Source: JAYODZ01 sp965660195 (GTDB taxonomy: Bacteria; Pseudomonadota; Alphaproteobacteria; RS24). Taken from it: 60,547 bases of DNA. The stretch lies in contig CBFHZM010000003.1 in the NCBI GenBank assembly GCA_965660195.1, forward strand, positions 1 to 60,547. Reading direction: 5' to 3'. The notes under the pieces are model-generated. The model was not told the DNA's origin and searched no databases. It saw only the letters and a list, made by a program, of their open reading frames with translations. A program made the translations under genes and the position numbers. Below are positions 43,896-52,565 of this stretch, piece by piece (positions within the stretch are counted from its first letter, which is position 1; every line of letters starts with the position of its first letter).

Positions 43896-44195
43896 TTAAC
43901 GGCTTTCGACTAATTTATAAACTCCGGTTTTGCGACCTTCGATGACTTCGATATAGCCGGCTTCAAGCAAGTTTTTCAGCGCCCGATAATAGGTTGGATC
44001 TGTGAGATCACGGCATATCGGGTTACTTTTGACATCGCGCGAATTAACTGGTTTTCTGCTGTCAGCGACGATCATGCTTATGGCGCTCAATACGCGACGC
44101 TCTGGTTCGGAAAGTCCGTCGAGGCCGAGATCTTGCTCCATATCGCATAAAACGCTCATTAATTTGCCAAACGCATTTAGTTCTTTTAGTCGCAT
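43896..44195 (-). CDS. Small winged-helix DNA-binding protein
   Basis: A 99-residue protein with a winged-helix look: GLSEPERRVLSAISMIV, then NSRDVKSNPICRDLTDPTYY as recognition part and LLEAGYIEVIEGRKTGVYKL as the wing. It resembles MarR-like or phage-type regulators, without a sure family. The ATG at 44195 has AGGTGG upstream; a longer open frame to 44369 lacks this and would enter the divergent gene's start. It lies divergent from the esterase module and in front of the membrane protein gene, both possible targets. Confidence 0.65.
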   Translation of the reverse strand: MRLKELNAFGKLMSVLCDMEQDLGLDGLSEPERRVLSAISMIVADSRKPVNSRDVKSNPICRDLTDPTYYRALKNLLEAGYIEVIEGRKTGVYKLVESR

Positions 44196-44354
44196 GAACC
44201 ACCTATTTGAGTAAATTTGAAGTCCCCATAAAATTCTCACAAACAAAGGTGGAAGGCAACCCAAGTAAAGGCCTTGATGCGGGGTTGGTGCGAGCTTTTT
44301 CTTGTTGTGCTGACTGTTTTCATCAATAGTAGGTCGTAGTTTATGGAGGTTTGC

Positions 44355-45326
44355 ATGCGTAAAGAACAAATGTCAGCGGACTATATTAACGGTCTCGATA
44401 TTAGTGATGCTTTTAAGGACATTTTGAAATTGGCGATTGAACAACCCGTCGATTTGATGCGGATGGAAACGCCAAAGACAACGGATCAATGGCGCGACGC
44501 CATTGCGGCGACTGATGCTGAGCGCGAGGGAGAGGTCAAGCAACTTCTCAATATGTTGCCCGTGAGCTATGCGCGCGAGGCGTTGGGTGGGGTGCCAATT
44601 TACCGGATGACACCGGAAACGCCGCATCCTGATTTTGCAGATTGTATGTTCTTGCATTTTCATGGCGGCGCTTATGTGTTTAGCGGCGGTCTGTCGTGTT
44701 TGGTCGAGCCAGCTGTGTTGAACATGTATCTGCCTATGACCGTCATCAGTGTTGATTATGCCATGCCGCCAGACCATCCGGCGCCACGGGCGATCGAGGA
44801 TGGCTTAAATGCCTATCGTGCCTTGCTACAAGAAATACCGGCTGAGCGCATTATCACGGGGGGGACATCAGCTGGTGCTGGCTTGATGTTTGCCGTTCTA
44901 CAAGCGGCGCGCGACGAAGGTCTGCCAATGCCGCGGGCGAGTTTTGCTGGCACGCCTTGGGTCGATATAAGTTGTACGGGTGACACGCTCACGAGTTTTG
45001 AGGGGCTTGACCGCGTTCTGGTGACCTATCACGGCCTGCTGGGTGGGGCCGCGAAACTTTATGCCAATGGTATGGATTTAAAAGACCCGCGTGTTTCGCC
45101 GCTTTACGGTGATTTCACTAATATGCCGCCGTGCTTTTTGGTCAGTGGGACGCGCGATATGCTTTTGAGTGACACGGTTCGACTGCATCGCAAACTACGC
45201 CGGGCTGGCGTACGCGCTACCTTAACTTTGTTTGAAGCGCACTCGCATGCTGACTATTTGTTTGGGGCGATGACCCCAGAGGCGGGCGAGTTGTTTGCCG
45301 AGTTTCACCAATTTTTGACGACGTGA
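44355..45326 (+). CDS. Alpha/beta hydrolase, HSL type
   Basis: A 323-residue esterase of the hormone-sensitive lipase group. The oxyanion motif is HFHGGAYVFSGG, the nucleophile is in TGGTSAGAGL (GTSAG rather than the commoner GDSAG), the Asp in VSGTRDMLLSD and the His in HSHADYLFG. The ATG at 44355 follows GGAGG. Six bases after its stop begins an AttH-like gene, which in turn overlaps a kinase-like gene; together they look like one catabolic or detoxifying unit. Confidence 0.87.
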   Translation: MRKEQMSADYINGLDISDAFKDILKLAIEQPVDLMRMETPKTTDQWRDAIAATDAEREGEVKQLLNMLPVSYAREALGGVPIYRMTPETPHPDFADCMFLHFHGGAYVFSGGLSCLVEPAVLNMYLPMTVISVDYAMPPDHPAPRAIEDGLNAYRALLQEIPAERIITGGTSAGAGLMFAVLQAARDEGLPMPRASFAGTPWVDISCTGDTLTSFEGLDRVLVTYHGLLGGAAKLYANGMDLKDPRVSPLYGDFTNMPPCFLVSGTRDMLLSDTVRLHRKLRRAGVRATLTLFEAHSHADYLFGAMTPEAGELFAEFHQFLTT

Positions 45327-45332
45327 GGTTTT

Positions 45333-46451
45333 ATGCTGACGCCCGCCGATGACTTCCCGCTGCATCAAACGGCCGATCCGATTGCCTTTGCAGGCACGGA
45401 TCGCAATTTTTATGATCGCTTTTTCTTTAATGGCTACGACGTAGACCAGGAGATTTTTTTTGCGGTCGCACTGGGTGTTTATCCGCAGCTCAATATTATG
45501 GATGCGAGCTTTTGTTTGTTGCATGGCGGGCGACAAATTAATTTGCGCGCCAGCAAGGAAATGAATTTAGATCGCTTGGACCTCACTGTCGGACCGATCA
45601 CGATCAATATTATAAAGCCTCTGCAGCTCACCGAGATCACTGTTAATTCGCCTGAGCATGGGCTGGTTGTCTCACTAAGGGCGCAGGCGCGGCACCATGC
45701 GATTGAAGAGCCGCGCTTCACCCGTCGACAGGGCGCGCGGGCTTTTATGGATTATACTCGCGCCACCCAGAATGTCAGTTGGGATGGACAAATCGAGGTA
45801 GCCGGCGAGATGCTGACCGTCACGTCTGACGCTTGTTTTGGGACCCGTGATCGCAGTTGGGGAGTCCGGCCCGTCGGCATGGCTGACCCGCAACCTGTCG
45901 TGCCGCCGATGGAACAACAGTTTTACTGGCTATGGACGCCGACCAATTTTGCGGCCCATAGCCTTTATTTTCATACCAATGATGATGCCGCGGGCGCGGC
46001 ATGGAACCGCCGCGCCGTGTTGGTCGATCACGAAACTGGCAGTATGACGCATTTCGATGGTATGGCGGTAGAGACCGATTATGACCCAGCCAGCCGACGG
46101 GCGCGAGAGATTACTTTGCGCATGGCTAGCGCCATGGGTGAGATCGAAGCCCGCATAGTTTGCAAGCCCGTTATTTTCTATATGCATGGTCTCGGCTACG
46201 GGCATCCCGAGTGGGCGCATGGTCGCCATCACGGCCCGCTTCGTGTGGCCTGCGATCGGATCGATTTAGACACCGCGGAAGCGGATTTGCGCGCCGGACA
46301 AATTCATCATTTGCATATCCAGGCCCTGAGCCAAGTTGAATTGGACTTGCCGCAAGGAAATGTTAAAGGCGCTGGTGTTGTCGAGCAATTATTCATCGGC
46401 CCGCATGCGCCAAGTAGCTTTACGGGCTTGCTCGATCGGATCACGCCATGA
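45333..46451 (+). CDS. AttH/CrtC-like (lipocalin-type) protein of unknown function
   Basis: A 372-residue soluble beta-rich protein without a signal peptide. ACFGTRDRSWGVRPVG in the middle and later FYWLWTPTNF recall AttH/hydroxyneurosporene-hydratase-like proteins (two lipocalin-like halves). Many uncharacterised relatives sit beside phosphotransferase genes, as here: the stop overlaps the next start (ATGA, 46448-46451). It probably binds or acts on a hydrophobic small molecule, perhaps a terpenoid or steroid. This is inference; only the fold resemblance and the context are seen. Confidence 0.55.
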   Translation: MLTPADDFPLHQTADPIAFAGTDRNFYDRFFFNGYDVDQEIFFAVALGVYPQLNIMDASFCLLHGGRQINLRASKEMNLDRLDLTVGPITINIIKPLQLTEITVNSPEHGLVVSLRAQARHHAIEEPRFTRRQGARAFMDYTRATQNVSWDGQIEVAGEMLTVTSDACFGTRDRSWGVRPVGMADPQPVVPPMEQQFYWLWTPTNFAAHSLYFHTNDDAAGAAWNRRAVLVDHETGSMTHFDGMAVETDYDPASRRAREITLRMASAMGEIEARIVCKPVIFYMHGLGYGHPEWAHGRHHGPLRVACDRIDLDTAEADLRAGQIHHLHIQALSQVELDLPQGNVKGAGVVEQLFIGPHAPSSFTGLLDRITP

Positions 46452-47491
46452 TCCCCGACCATCCCGCCAAAATGCCACTGGACTGGTTGGCTGAGAAATT
46501 GGGGCAGGCACCGTCGGCGCTGCAGGGCATGTCTTTCGCGCCGATTGGAACGGGGCAGGTGGGTGACAGCTACCGCTTGCAACTGGACTGGGCCGCAGGT
46601 CTCGCGGCGCCGGCGACGATTGTTGCCAAATGCCCAGCCGAAAATGAAACCAGCCGGAACACCGCGCGGCATTTGCATAATTATGAAGTTGAGGTGAAGT
46701 GGTATCAAAATTTTGCTGCTGCCGCGAAGATTCGCACTCCTAAATGTCTGTTTGCCGCCATTGACCAGGATATCGGCAATTTTGTTTTGCTAATGGAAGA
46801 TGTAGCGCCGGCGCAACAGGGCGATCAGTTGCAGGGAGGTTCGATTGCCCAGCTGCAACAAGTCTTGGATGAATTGGCGCATTTGCATGCCTTTAAATGG
46901 AATGACCCAAGCCTAATGGCGATCGACTGGTTGAATTATTCCCGCGGCAACCGAGAATTTATTCGTGGCTTTGTACCAGCGATTTATCCCGAGTGGCGGG
47001 CCCGTTATGAGGGCCGTATTGCAACCGACATTCTCGATATGGGGGCGGCATTGGCAAAGCGTTTCGATGCCTATCTGGTAGAGCGGCACCATGTCACAAC
47101 AATTGTGCATGGCGATTGCCGGCTTGATAATGTGTTGTTCTCAGACCCTTCGGGGCGGGCGATTATCGTCGACTGGCAAACCATCAGTACCGGCAATCCA
47201 ATGTCGGACGTTGCCTATCTGATCGGCACCAGTTTTACTGATGCCACGGCGCGCGCGGCACAAGAGCAGTCGCTGGTGCAATATTATTGTGAGCGGCTGG
47301 CGGCAAATGATGTCGGCGATTACGCCACGGCGCGGGATGATTACCGCCTTGGGGCCTTTGGTGGCTTTGTTATGGCGGTGGTGGCCGCCATGTTGGTAGA
47401 GCGCACCGATCGTGGCGATGAGATGTTTGCCGTCATGGCCGAACGCTCGGGTGCACAAGTTTTGGCCTGCGATAGCCTGTCTTTATTATAA
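46448..47491 (+). CDS. APH/ecdysteroid-kinase-like phosphotransferase
   Basis: A 347-residue kinase-like protein. The catalytic loop is TIVHGDCRLDNVLFSD and the metal site IIVDWQTISTGNPMSDVAY, as in aminoglycoside and ecdysteroid kinases. The N-terminal lobe has TIVAKCP with the ATP lysine and an ELAHLHA segment. It likely phosphorylates a hydroxyl of a small molecule or acyl-CoA-linked substrate. It ends the three-gene module with the esterase and the AttH-like protein, followed at once by tRNA-Thr on the other strand. Confidence 0.82.
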   Translation: MIPDHPAKMPLDWLAEKLGQAPSALQGMSFAPIGTGQVGDSYRLQLDWAAGLAAPATIVAKCPAENETSRNTARHLHNYEVEVKWYQNFAAAAKIRTPKCLFAAIDQDIGNFVLLMEDVAPAQQGDQLQGGSIAQLQQVLDELAHLHAFKWNDPSLMAIDWLNYSRGNREFIRGFVPAIYPEWRARYEGRIATDILDMGAALAKRFDAYLVERHHVTTIVHGDCRLDNVLFSDPSGRAIIVDWQTISTGNPMSDVAYLIGTSFTDATARAAQEQSLVQYYCERLAANDVGDYATARDDYRLGAFGGFVMAVVAAMLVERTDRGDEMFAVMAERSGAQVLACDSLSLL

Positions 47492-47504
47492 ATCTGACCA
47501 GAAA

Positions 47505-47580
<76 letters not shown>

Positions 47581-47742
47581 GACGACCGACTTTTGCCATA
47601 GGGGGCAGAGCAAGGCAAGTGCCAGTTTCCGCTGTGTCTCGTAATTTATCCCCGCCGCGCTTTTGAATTACCGCGGTCCCGTCTAGACGCTGGGTGGTGA
47701 GATGGTTTATGTTCTTTTTTTGTTCCCTTACGTTGTGGTCTG

Positions 47743-48042
47743 ATGTCATCAGCTGTTACATTGTCGTGGTTACAGGCGCGCCGCTTGCGTCTTTGGGTTT
47801 GGTGCGAAGGATGTAGTCATTCGGCTCAGCTCGATGTGGGGCCCTTGATCCACCGTTTTGGTGACTACCCCGTCCCGCGCTTGCGGACGCAGCTCTATTG
47901 CTCGAAATGTGGCGGCCGTGAGGTGTTTGTCCGCCCCGATTGGCCGCGTCGCGGTGTTGTCTCGCGTGCGCATGGGCTCGATGTCGCGGCCGCAGACACG
48001 GACTTGACCCCGAGGCCGCCGCACGGCAAACAGGAGGGATGA
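47743..48042 (+). CDS. Small zinc-ribbon-like protein
   Basis: A 99-residue protein with two cysteine pairs, VWCEGCSHSAQLD and LYCSKCGGREVFV, placed like a zinc ribbon. Similar small proteins of unknown function are common in Alphaproteobacteria. The last about 25 residues are disordered in look. Its stop overlaps the start of the next tiny gene (ATGA), so both lead into murA. Confidence 0.65.
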   Translation: MSSAVTLSWLQARRLRLWVWCEGCSHSAQLDVGPLIHRFGDYPVPRLRTQLYCSKCGGREVFVRPDWPRRGVVSRAHGLDVAAADTDLTPRPPHGKQEG

Positions 48043-48185
48043 GCAAAAACAAACCGTCAGAGAGCGACCAGCGCAAAGAGCGTCTTGCAGCCGCTTTGCG
48101 AGCGAACTTGCAACGTCGCAAGCAGGCGGCACGTCAGCGTAAACAACAAAATGGAGCGAAAGCCGATGGATCTCATCAAGATTGA
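48039..48185 (+). CDS. 48-residue basic protein upstream of murA
   Basis: A very short highly basic helical protein rich in Lys, Arg, Gln and Ala (SDQRKERLAAALRANLQRRK). The strong AGGAGGG box right before its ATG supports it. It overlaps the zinc-ribbon gene by four bases and murA by 20. Small proteins of this make-up are found near murA in other Alphaproteobacteria. Function unknown. Confidence 0.6.
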   Translation: MSKNKPSESDQRKERLAAALRANLQRRKQAARQRKQQNGAKADGSHQD

Positions 48186-49437
48186 CGGGGGCATTCCACT
48201 GCAGGGCGAGATTGCTATAAGTGGCGCAAAAAATGCTGTTTTGCCCCTCATGGCAGCGAGCCTGTTAACCGAGGATCCCTTGATCTTGCAAGGTACGCCG
48301 CGTCTGGCGGATACCCGCACATTGGCGCAGGTGCTCAATTATATGGGCGTGACCGTCGAGGAGTTTGGCGAGGGCGCTGGTGAGAGCCTACGGCTTGATG
48401 CCCGTCATGTTGAGCGATTAGAAGCGCCTTATGAACTGGTGTCGAAAATGCGCGCCAGTTTTTGGGTTATCGGACCTTTGCTAGCCCGGTTTGGACAGGC
48501 GCGCGTATCGCTTCCCGGCGGTTGCGCCATTGGGACGCGGCCGGTTGATCTATACCTCAAGGGCTTGACGCTCATGGGTGCGCAGATCGATGTCGAGGAT
48601 GGCTATGTTTTGGCCTCAGCGCCTGCTGGCTTGACCGGCGCGCGGATTGATTTGCCTTTCGTCTCGGTCGGTGCGACGCATGTCCTAATGATGGCAGCGT
48701 GTCTCGCCAAAGGCGAGACTATAATCACCAATGCAGCGAGCGAGCCCGAAGTTGTTGATCTCGCTAACTGTTTGGTGGCTATGGGGGCTCATATTGATGG
48801 CATTGGCGGGCGCAGTTTACGCATTATGGGGTGCGAGAAATTATCTGGAGCGACGCATCGGGTGATCCGTGATCGCATTGAGGCGGGCGCCTTTGCGCTG
48901 GCAACGGCGGCCACACAAGGGCAGGTCGTGCTAAAAGGCGTGACAACGACAATGCTCGGAGCTTTGGTTCCGACCATGCGTTTGAGCGGTGCAACGCTTG
49001 ACGATGTCAATGGCGGTGTGGCGGTCCGCGGCCTGCTCGATAGACCTAAGGCGACGCCGGTGACCACCGAAGCCTATCCCGGATTTGCTACTGATTTGCA
49101 GGCGCCTTATATGGGCTATATGTGCCGTGCCGAGGGGGTAAGTCGTATTCGGGAAACAATTTTTGAGAACCGCTTCATGCATGTGCAAGAGCTAGTGCGG
49201 TTGGGGGCAAAGATCGATTTGCACGGTGATACGGCGATTGTCACTGGCGTATCGGAATTGCGCGGCGCGCCGGTAATGGCAACGGATTTACGCGCCTCGA
49301 TCACGCTGGTTATTGCGGGGCTGATGGCCAAGGGCGAGACCACGATCCGCCGTGTCTATCATCTCGATCGCGGCTATGAGCGCTTAGAACAAAAACTGTC
49401 GGCTTGTGGCGCTCGCATTTGGCGAGAAAAAGAATGA
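48166..49437 (+). CDS. murA: UDP-N-acetylglucosamine 1-carboxyvinyltransferase
   Basis: A 423-residue MurA, the first committed enzyme of peptidoglycan synthesis (enolpyruvyl transfer from PEP to UDP-GlcNAc), cytoplasmic. The N-terminal IAISGAKNAVLPLMAA and the catalytic loop LPGGCAIGTRPVDLY with Cys120 are visible; a Cys there normally means sensitivity to fosfomycin. The ATG at 48166 has GGAG in the preceding codons; an ATG at 48151 is possible. The stop overlaps the DUF2948 start (ATGA). Confidence 0.96.
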   Translation: MDLIKIDGGIPLQGEIAISGAKNAVLPLMAASLLTEDPLILQGTPRLADTRTLAQVLNYMGVTVEEFGEGAGESLRLDARHVERLEAPYELVSKMRASFWVIGPLLARFGQARVSLPGGCAIGTRPVDLYLKGLTLMGAQIDVEDGYVLASAPAGLTGARIDLPFVSVGATHVLMMAACLAKGETIITNAASEPEVVDLANCLVAMGAHIDGIGGRSLRIMGCEKLSGATHRVIRDRIEAGAFALATAATQGQVVLKGVTTTMLGALVPTMRLSGATLDDVNGGVAVRGLLDRPKATPVTTEAYPGFATDLQAPYMGYMCRAEGVSRIRETIFENRFMHVQELVRLGAKIDLHGDTAIVTGVSELRGAPVMATDLRASITLVIAGLMAKGETTIRRVYHLDRGYERLEQKLSACGARIWREKE

Positions 49438-49883
49438 CTAAGCCGCTGAAACTAATTGCCCAAGCTGGTGCGGATATTGCGGTTATCTCCGCCTATCTAC
49501 AAGATGCCGTCGTGGCCCGCGCCGATATGGCTTATCTCAAGGAGCAGCGCGTCTTTGCGCTCGTCGGTAACCGCTATAAGTGGGAAGAACCTGAGGCGCA
49601 ATTAAGGGTGCGGATGGGGCTGCGCTGTCATGGCGTCGCGGCCGTGCAATATAAACCGCTGGCGCCGCAAGCGGGTATTTTAAGCCTACTGAGCTTGTCC
49701 TTTTACCCAAAGACGGTGACATCCCCCGAGGGGCAGTTGCATTTGGTTTTCGCCGGCGCGGGCGAAATCCGCTTGGATGTTGAGGCTTGCGAGGTCATAT
49801 TAGAGGATATTGGCGAACCATGGCCAGCCCGTGGTCGGCCGCAACATGATGTCGATGATACCAATAGCGCCGACGGGGGCTAG
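49434..49883 (+). CDS. DUF2948 family protein
   Basis: A 149-residue alphaproteobacterial protein of unknown function. Family segments are LKLIAQAGADIAVISAYLQDAV at the start (seen in two parts) and GEIRLDVEACEVILEDIGEPW at the end. It is nearly always between murA and hisD, as here, with an ATGA overlap to murA and 24 bases to hisD. Confidence 0.88.
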   Translation: MTKPLKLIAQAGADIAVISAYLQDAVVARADMAYLKEQRVFALVGNRYKWEEPEAQLRVRMGLRCHGVAAVQYKPLAPQAGILSLLSLSFYPKTVTSPEGQLHLVFAGAGEIRLDVEACEVILEDIGEPWPARGRPQHDVDDTNSADGG

Positions 49884-49907
49884 AGAGGTTGCAACAAGGC
49901 GAACGGA

Positions 49908-51221
49908 ATGAGTTGTAAAGTAAAGCTTGATCTTCAAGACGAAGATTTTGAGAGCGGTTTCGCAGCCCTCTTAACGATGAAGCGCGAGCAATCGGATGAT
50001 CTGAACGCGCAGGTGGCCACTTTAATTCAGCGTGTCCGCAGTGAGGGCGACACGGCCCTGATCGCCCTTACGGAACAATATGATGGTCTGAGCCTGACAG
50101 CCGCCGACATACGTTTTACGGACGCCGAAATTCAGGCTGCCGAGGCGGCTTGTGATGCCAAGGTCTTGGCGGCGTTGGATGTGGCAGCCCAGAGAATTAC
50201 TGATTTTCACGCGCAGCAAAAACCCGAAGATGCGTTTTACGAAGATGCCGCGGGTGTGAAGCTCGGGCATAAGTGGACAGCCGTTGAGGCCGCCGGCCTT
50301 TATGTGCCGGGCGGGACAGCCAATTACCCTTCCTCCGTCTTGATGAACGCTATACCGGCTAAGGTCGCGGGCGTGCAACGGATCGTGATGACGGTGCCGA
50401 CTCCGAAAGGCCAGGTCAACCCACTGGTACTGGCGGCGGCTCGGCGTGCTGGTGTTGATGAAATTTATCGTGTTGGAGGCGCGCAAGCTATTGCTGCTCT
50501 AGCTTTTGGGACCGATAGCATCGCGCCCGTTAATGTGATTGTTGGTCCTGGTAATGCCTATGTGGCAGCGGCCAAAAAGCAGGTTTATGGGACGGTCGGG
50601 ATCGACATGATTGCGGGTCCGTCAGAAATTCTGGTGGTTGCTGATGGCAATAATAACCCAGATTGGATTGCCGCGGATTTACTGAGCCAAGCCGAGCATG
50701 ATGCCGTCGCGCAATCGATTTTGATAAGTGATGACGCTGATTTTATGAATGCTGTGGGCGAGGCGATTGCGCGACAACTAACGACATTGGACCGCGCTGC
50801 CATCGCGTCGGCGAGCTGGCAAGATTTTGGTGCCATGATTTTGGTCAGCAATATTTATCGCGATGCTCCCCTGTTGATAAACAGGCTAGCACCCGAACAT
50901 CTAGAGCTTGCGGTCGAACAGCCGCATGACCTCGCCGCCGAGATCACCAATGCTGGTGCTATTTTTCTTGGTCGCCATACGCCAGAGGCGATTGGCGATT
51001 ATGTTGCGGGCCCAAACCATGTGTTGCCGACGGCGCGTGCTGCGCGTTATGCCTCGGGCTTGTCGGTGATGAATTTTATGAAGCGGACATCGCTCGTCGA
51101 GTGTTCTCCCGATGCGCTGGCGGCGATCGGGCCTGCGGCCATGACTTTAGCAGAGGTCGAGGGTCTGGATGCGCACTATAACTCGGTCGCTATTCGCCTC
51201 AACCGACACACGGATGGCTGA
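49908..51221 (+). CDS. hisD: Histidinol dehydrogenase
   Basis: A 437-residue zinc enzyme that oxidises L-histidinol to histidine in two NAD-dependent steps. Visible segments are GLYVPGGTANYPSSVLMNAIP, the VGGAQAIAALAFGTDS region, NVIVGPGNAYVAAAK, the zinc/catalytic LLSQAEHDAVAQS and LAPEHLEL near the C-terminus. It is separate from the other his genes, which is common in Alphaproteobacteria. The stop overlaps the UPF0262 start by one base. Confidence 0.95.
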   Translation: MSCKVKLDLQDEDFESGFAALLTMKREQSDDLNAQVATLIQRVRSEGDTALIALTEQYDGLSLTAADIRFTDAEIQAAEAACDAKVLAALDVAAQRITDFHAQQKPEDAFYEDAAGVKLGHKWTAVEAAGLYVPGGTANYPSSVLMNAIPAKVAGVQRIVMTVPTPKGQVNPLVLAAARRAGVDEIYRVGGAQAIAALAFGTDSIAPVNVIVGPGNAYVAAAKKQVYGTVGIDMIAGPSEILVVADGNNNPDWIAADLLSQAEHDAVAQSILISDDADFMNAVGEAIARQLTTLDRAAIASASWQDFGAMILVSNIYRDAPLLINRLAPEHLELAVEQPHDLAAEITNAGAIFLGRHTPEAIGDYVAGPNHVLPTARAARYASGLSVMNFMKRTSLVECSPDALAAIGPAAMTLAEVEGLDAHYNSVAIRLNRHTDG

Positions 51222-51691
51222 TGAGCGATAATAAAATTACGCATATATCGTTCGATGATCCGGCTTTGGTGGCACGCAACCCAGATCTTGAACACGAACG
51301 CCGTGTAGCTATTTTTGATCTTCTCGAGAGTAACTTTTTTCGTTTGAATGAAGGCCATGCAGGCCCTTATCGTGTCATCCTGTCGCTCGTCGATCGGGCT
51401 TTATTGCTGAGTGTTCGGACGCCGCAAGATGACGCGATTGCCGATATTCGTCTATCTTTGACCCCGTTTCGGCGTTTGATCAAAGATTATTTTATCATTT
51501 GCGAGAGCTATTATGAGGCGATCAGAACGGCATCGCCAGATCGCATTGAGACCATAGATATGAGCCGCAGGGCTTTGCACAATGAAGCCTCGGAACTCTT
51601 GCAAGAGAAGCTGGGCGAGTTTTGTGAGGTCGATATGGAAACGGCGCGGCGTATGTTCACGCTGATTAGCGTTATGCAAATGCGTAGCTAG
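51221..51691 (+). CDS. UPF0262 family protein
   Basis: A 156-residue conserved protein of Alphaproteobacteria, function unknown. Family segments are HERRVAIFDLLESNFF, HAGPYRVILSLVDRALL and LIKDYFIICESYYEAIR. It directly follows hisD (TGATG overlap) and precedes infA in many genomes, as here. Confidence 0.9.
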   Translation: MSDNKITHISFDDPALVARNPDLEHERRVAIFDLLESNFFRLNEGHAGPYRVILSLVDRALLLSVRTPQDDAIADIRLSLTPFRRLIKDYFIICESYYEAIRTASPDRIETIDMSRRALHNEASELLQEKLGEFCEVDMETARRMFTLISVMQMRS

Positions 51692-51693
51692 TG

Positions 51694-51717
51694 CGGGAAA
51701 ATGCTTGATTTTACCCG
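51694..51717 (+). promoter_or_regulatory. Stem-loop between UPF0262 gene and infA
   Basis: CGGGAAAAT pairs with ATTTTACCCG (one bulged A) around GCTTG. It begins just after the UPF0262 stop. No T run follows, so it may be a processing or stability element rather than a terminator. Confidence 0.4.
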
Positions 51718-51760
51718 TCATTGAGGCCATTCTCCGGCCAATCAAATCCAGAAGGTGATA

Positions 51761-51979
51761 ATGGCTAAAGAAGAACTCTTAGAATTCTCTGCAACGGTAA
51801 TCGAATTGCTACCGAATGCGACTTTTCGCGTACGTCTCGAGAATGATCACGAGATCATCGCCCATACGGCGGGAAAGATGCGGAAAAACAGAATTCGTGT
51901 TTTGGCTGGAGACAAAGTGCTCGTGGAGATGACGCCATATGACCTCACCAAGGGACGCATCACCTATCGCTATAAATAA
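51761..51979 (+). CDS. infA: Translation initiation factor IF-1
   Basis: A 72-residue IF-1 of OB fold, full length. It runs from MAKEELLEFSATVIELLPN through ENDHEIIAHTAGKMRKNRIR to the end KGRITYRYK. It binds the ribosomal A site during initiation. The ATG at 51761 has AGAAGG upstream. maf starts inside its 3' end with a 41-base overlap. Confidence 0.96.
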   Translation: MAKEELLEFSATVIELLPNATFRVRLENDHEIIAHTAGKMRKNRIRVLAGDKVLVEMTPYDLTKGRITYRYK

Positions 51980-52562
51980 AGGTTTTATCCTAGCGAGTGC
52001 TTCACCGCGGCGGATAGACCTGTTGGCGCAGATCGGTTTTGTGCCGCGCGCGGTTTGCCCTGCCGCGCTCGATGAGACTGTTTTGAAGGGTGAACTTCCG
52101 CGTCACCTAGCAGCGCGCCTAGCGCATGGCAAAGCAGCACTGATTGCGGCTTCTTCCGAGGGTGCCGTGTTGGCGGCCGACACGGTTGTTGCGCGTGGTC
52201 GACGTATTTTACCGAAAGCAGAAGACGAAGCGACAGCGCGGGCTTGTTTGGCGATTCTTTCAGGCGCTGCACATCGTGTCTATACGGGCGTGTGTTTGAT
52301 ACGGGACGGTGTCGTGCGCCAGCGCCTTGTGGAAACGCGCCTGCGTTTCAAGCGCCTTGCCGCGTCTGAAGTCGAGGCCTATCTCACGTCGGGTGAGTGG
52401 CGGGGTAAAGCAGGCGGATATGCCATTCAAGGCCGCGCCGCTGCTTTTGTGCAAAACTTATCGGGTTCCTATTCGAATGTCGTAGGGTTACCCTTATTTG
52501 AAACGGCGCAGTTATTACAAGGTGCGGGACTTTGTCCAGAAGGTTTAGGCGAGGAGAGTTAG
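51939..52562 (+). CDS. maf: Maf-family nucleoside triphosphate pyrophosphatase
   Basis: A 207-residue Maf protein that hydrolyses non-canonical or excess nucleoside triphosphates. The entry FILASASPRRIDLLAQIGF, the VLAADTVVARG acid segment and GGYAIQGRAAAFV are family hallmarks. Only one ATG is close, inside infA, so the overlap is real or the start is a rare codon. RNase G follows after three bases. Confidence 0.93.
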   Translation: MTSPRDASPIAINKGFILASASPRRIDLLAQIGFVPRAVCPAALDETVLKGELPRHLAARLAHGKAALIAASSEGAVLAADTVVARGRRILPKAEDEATARACLAILSGAAHRVYTGVCLIRDGVVRQRLVETRLRFKRLAASEVEAYLTSGEWRGKAGGYAIQGRAAAFVQNLSGSYSNVVGLPLFETAQLLQGAGLCPEGLGEES

Positions 52563-52565
52563 AAT

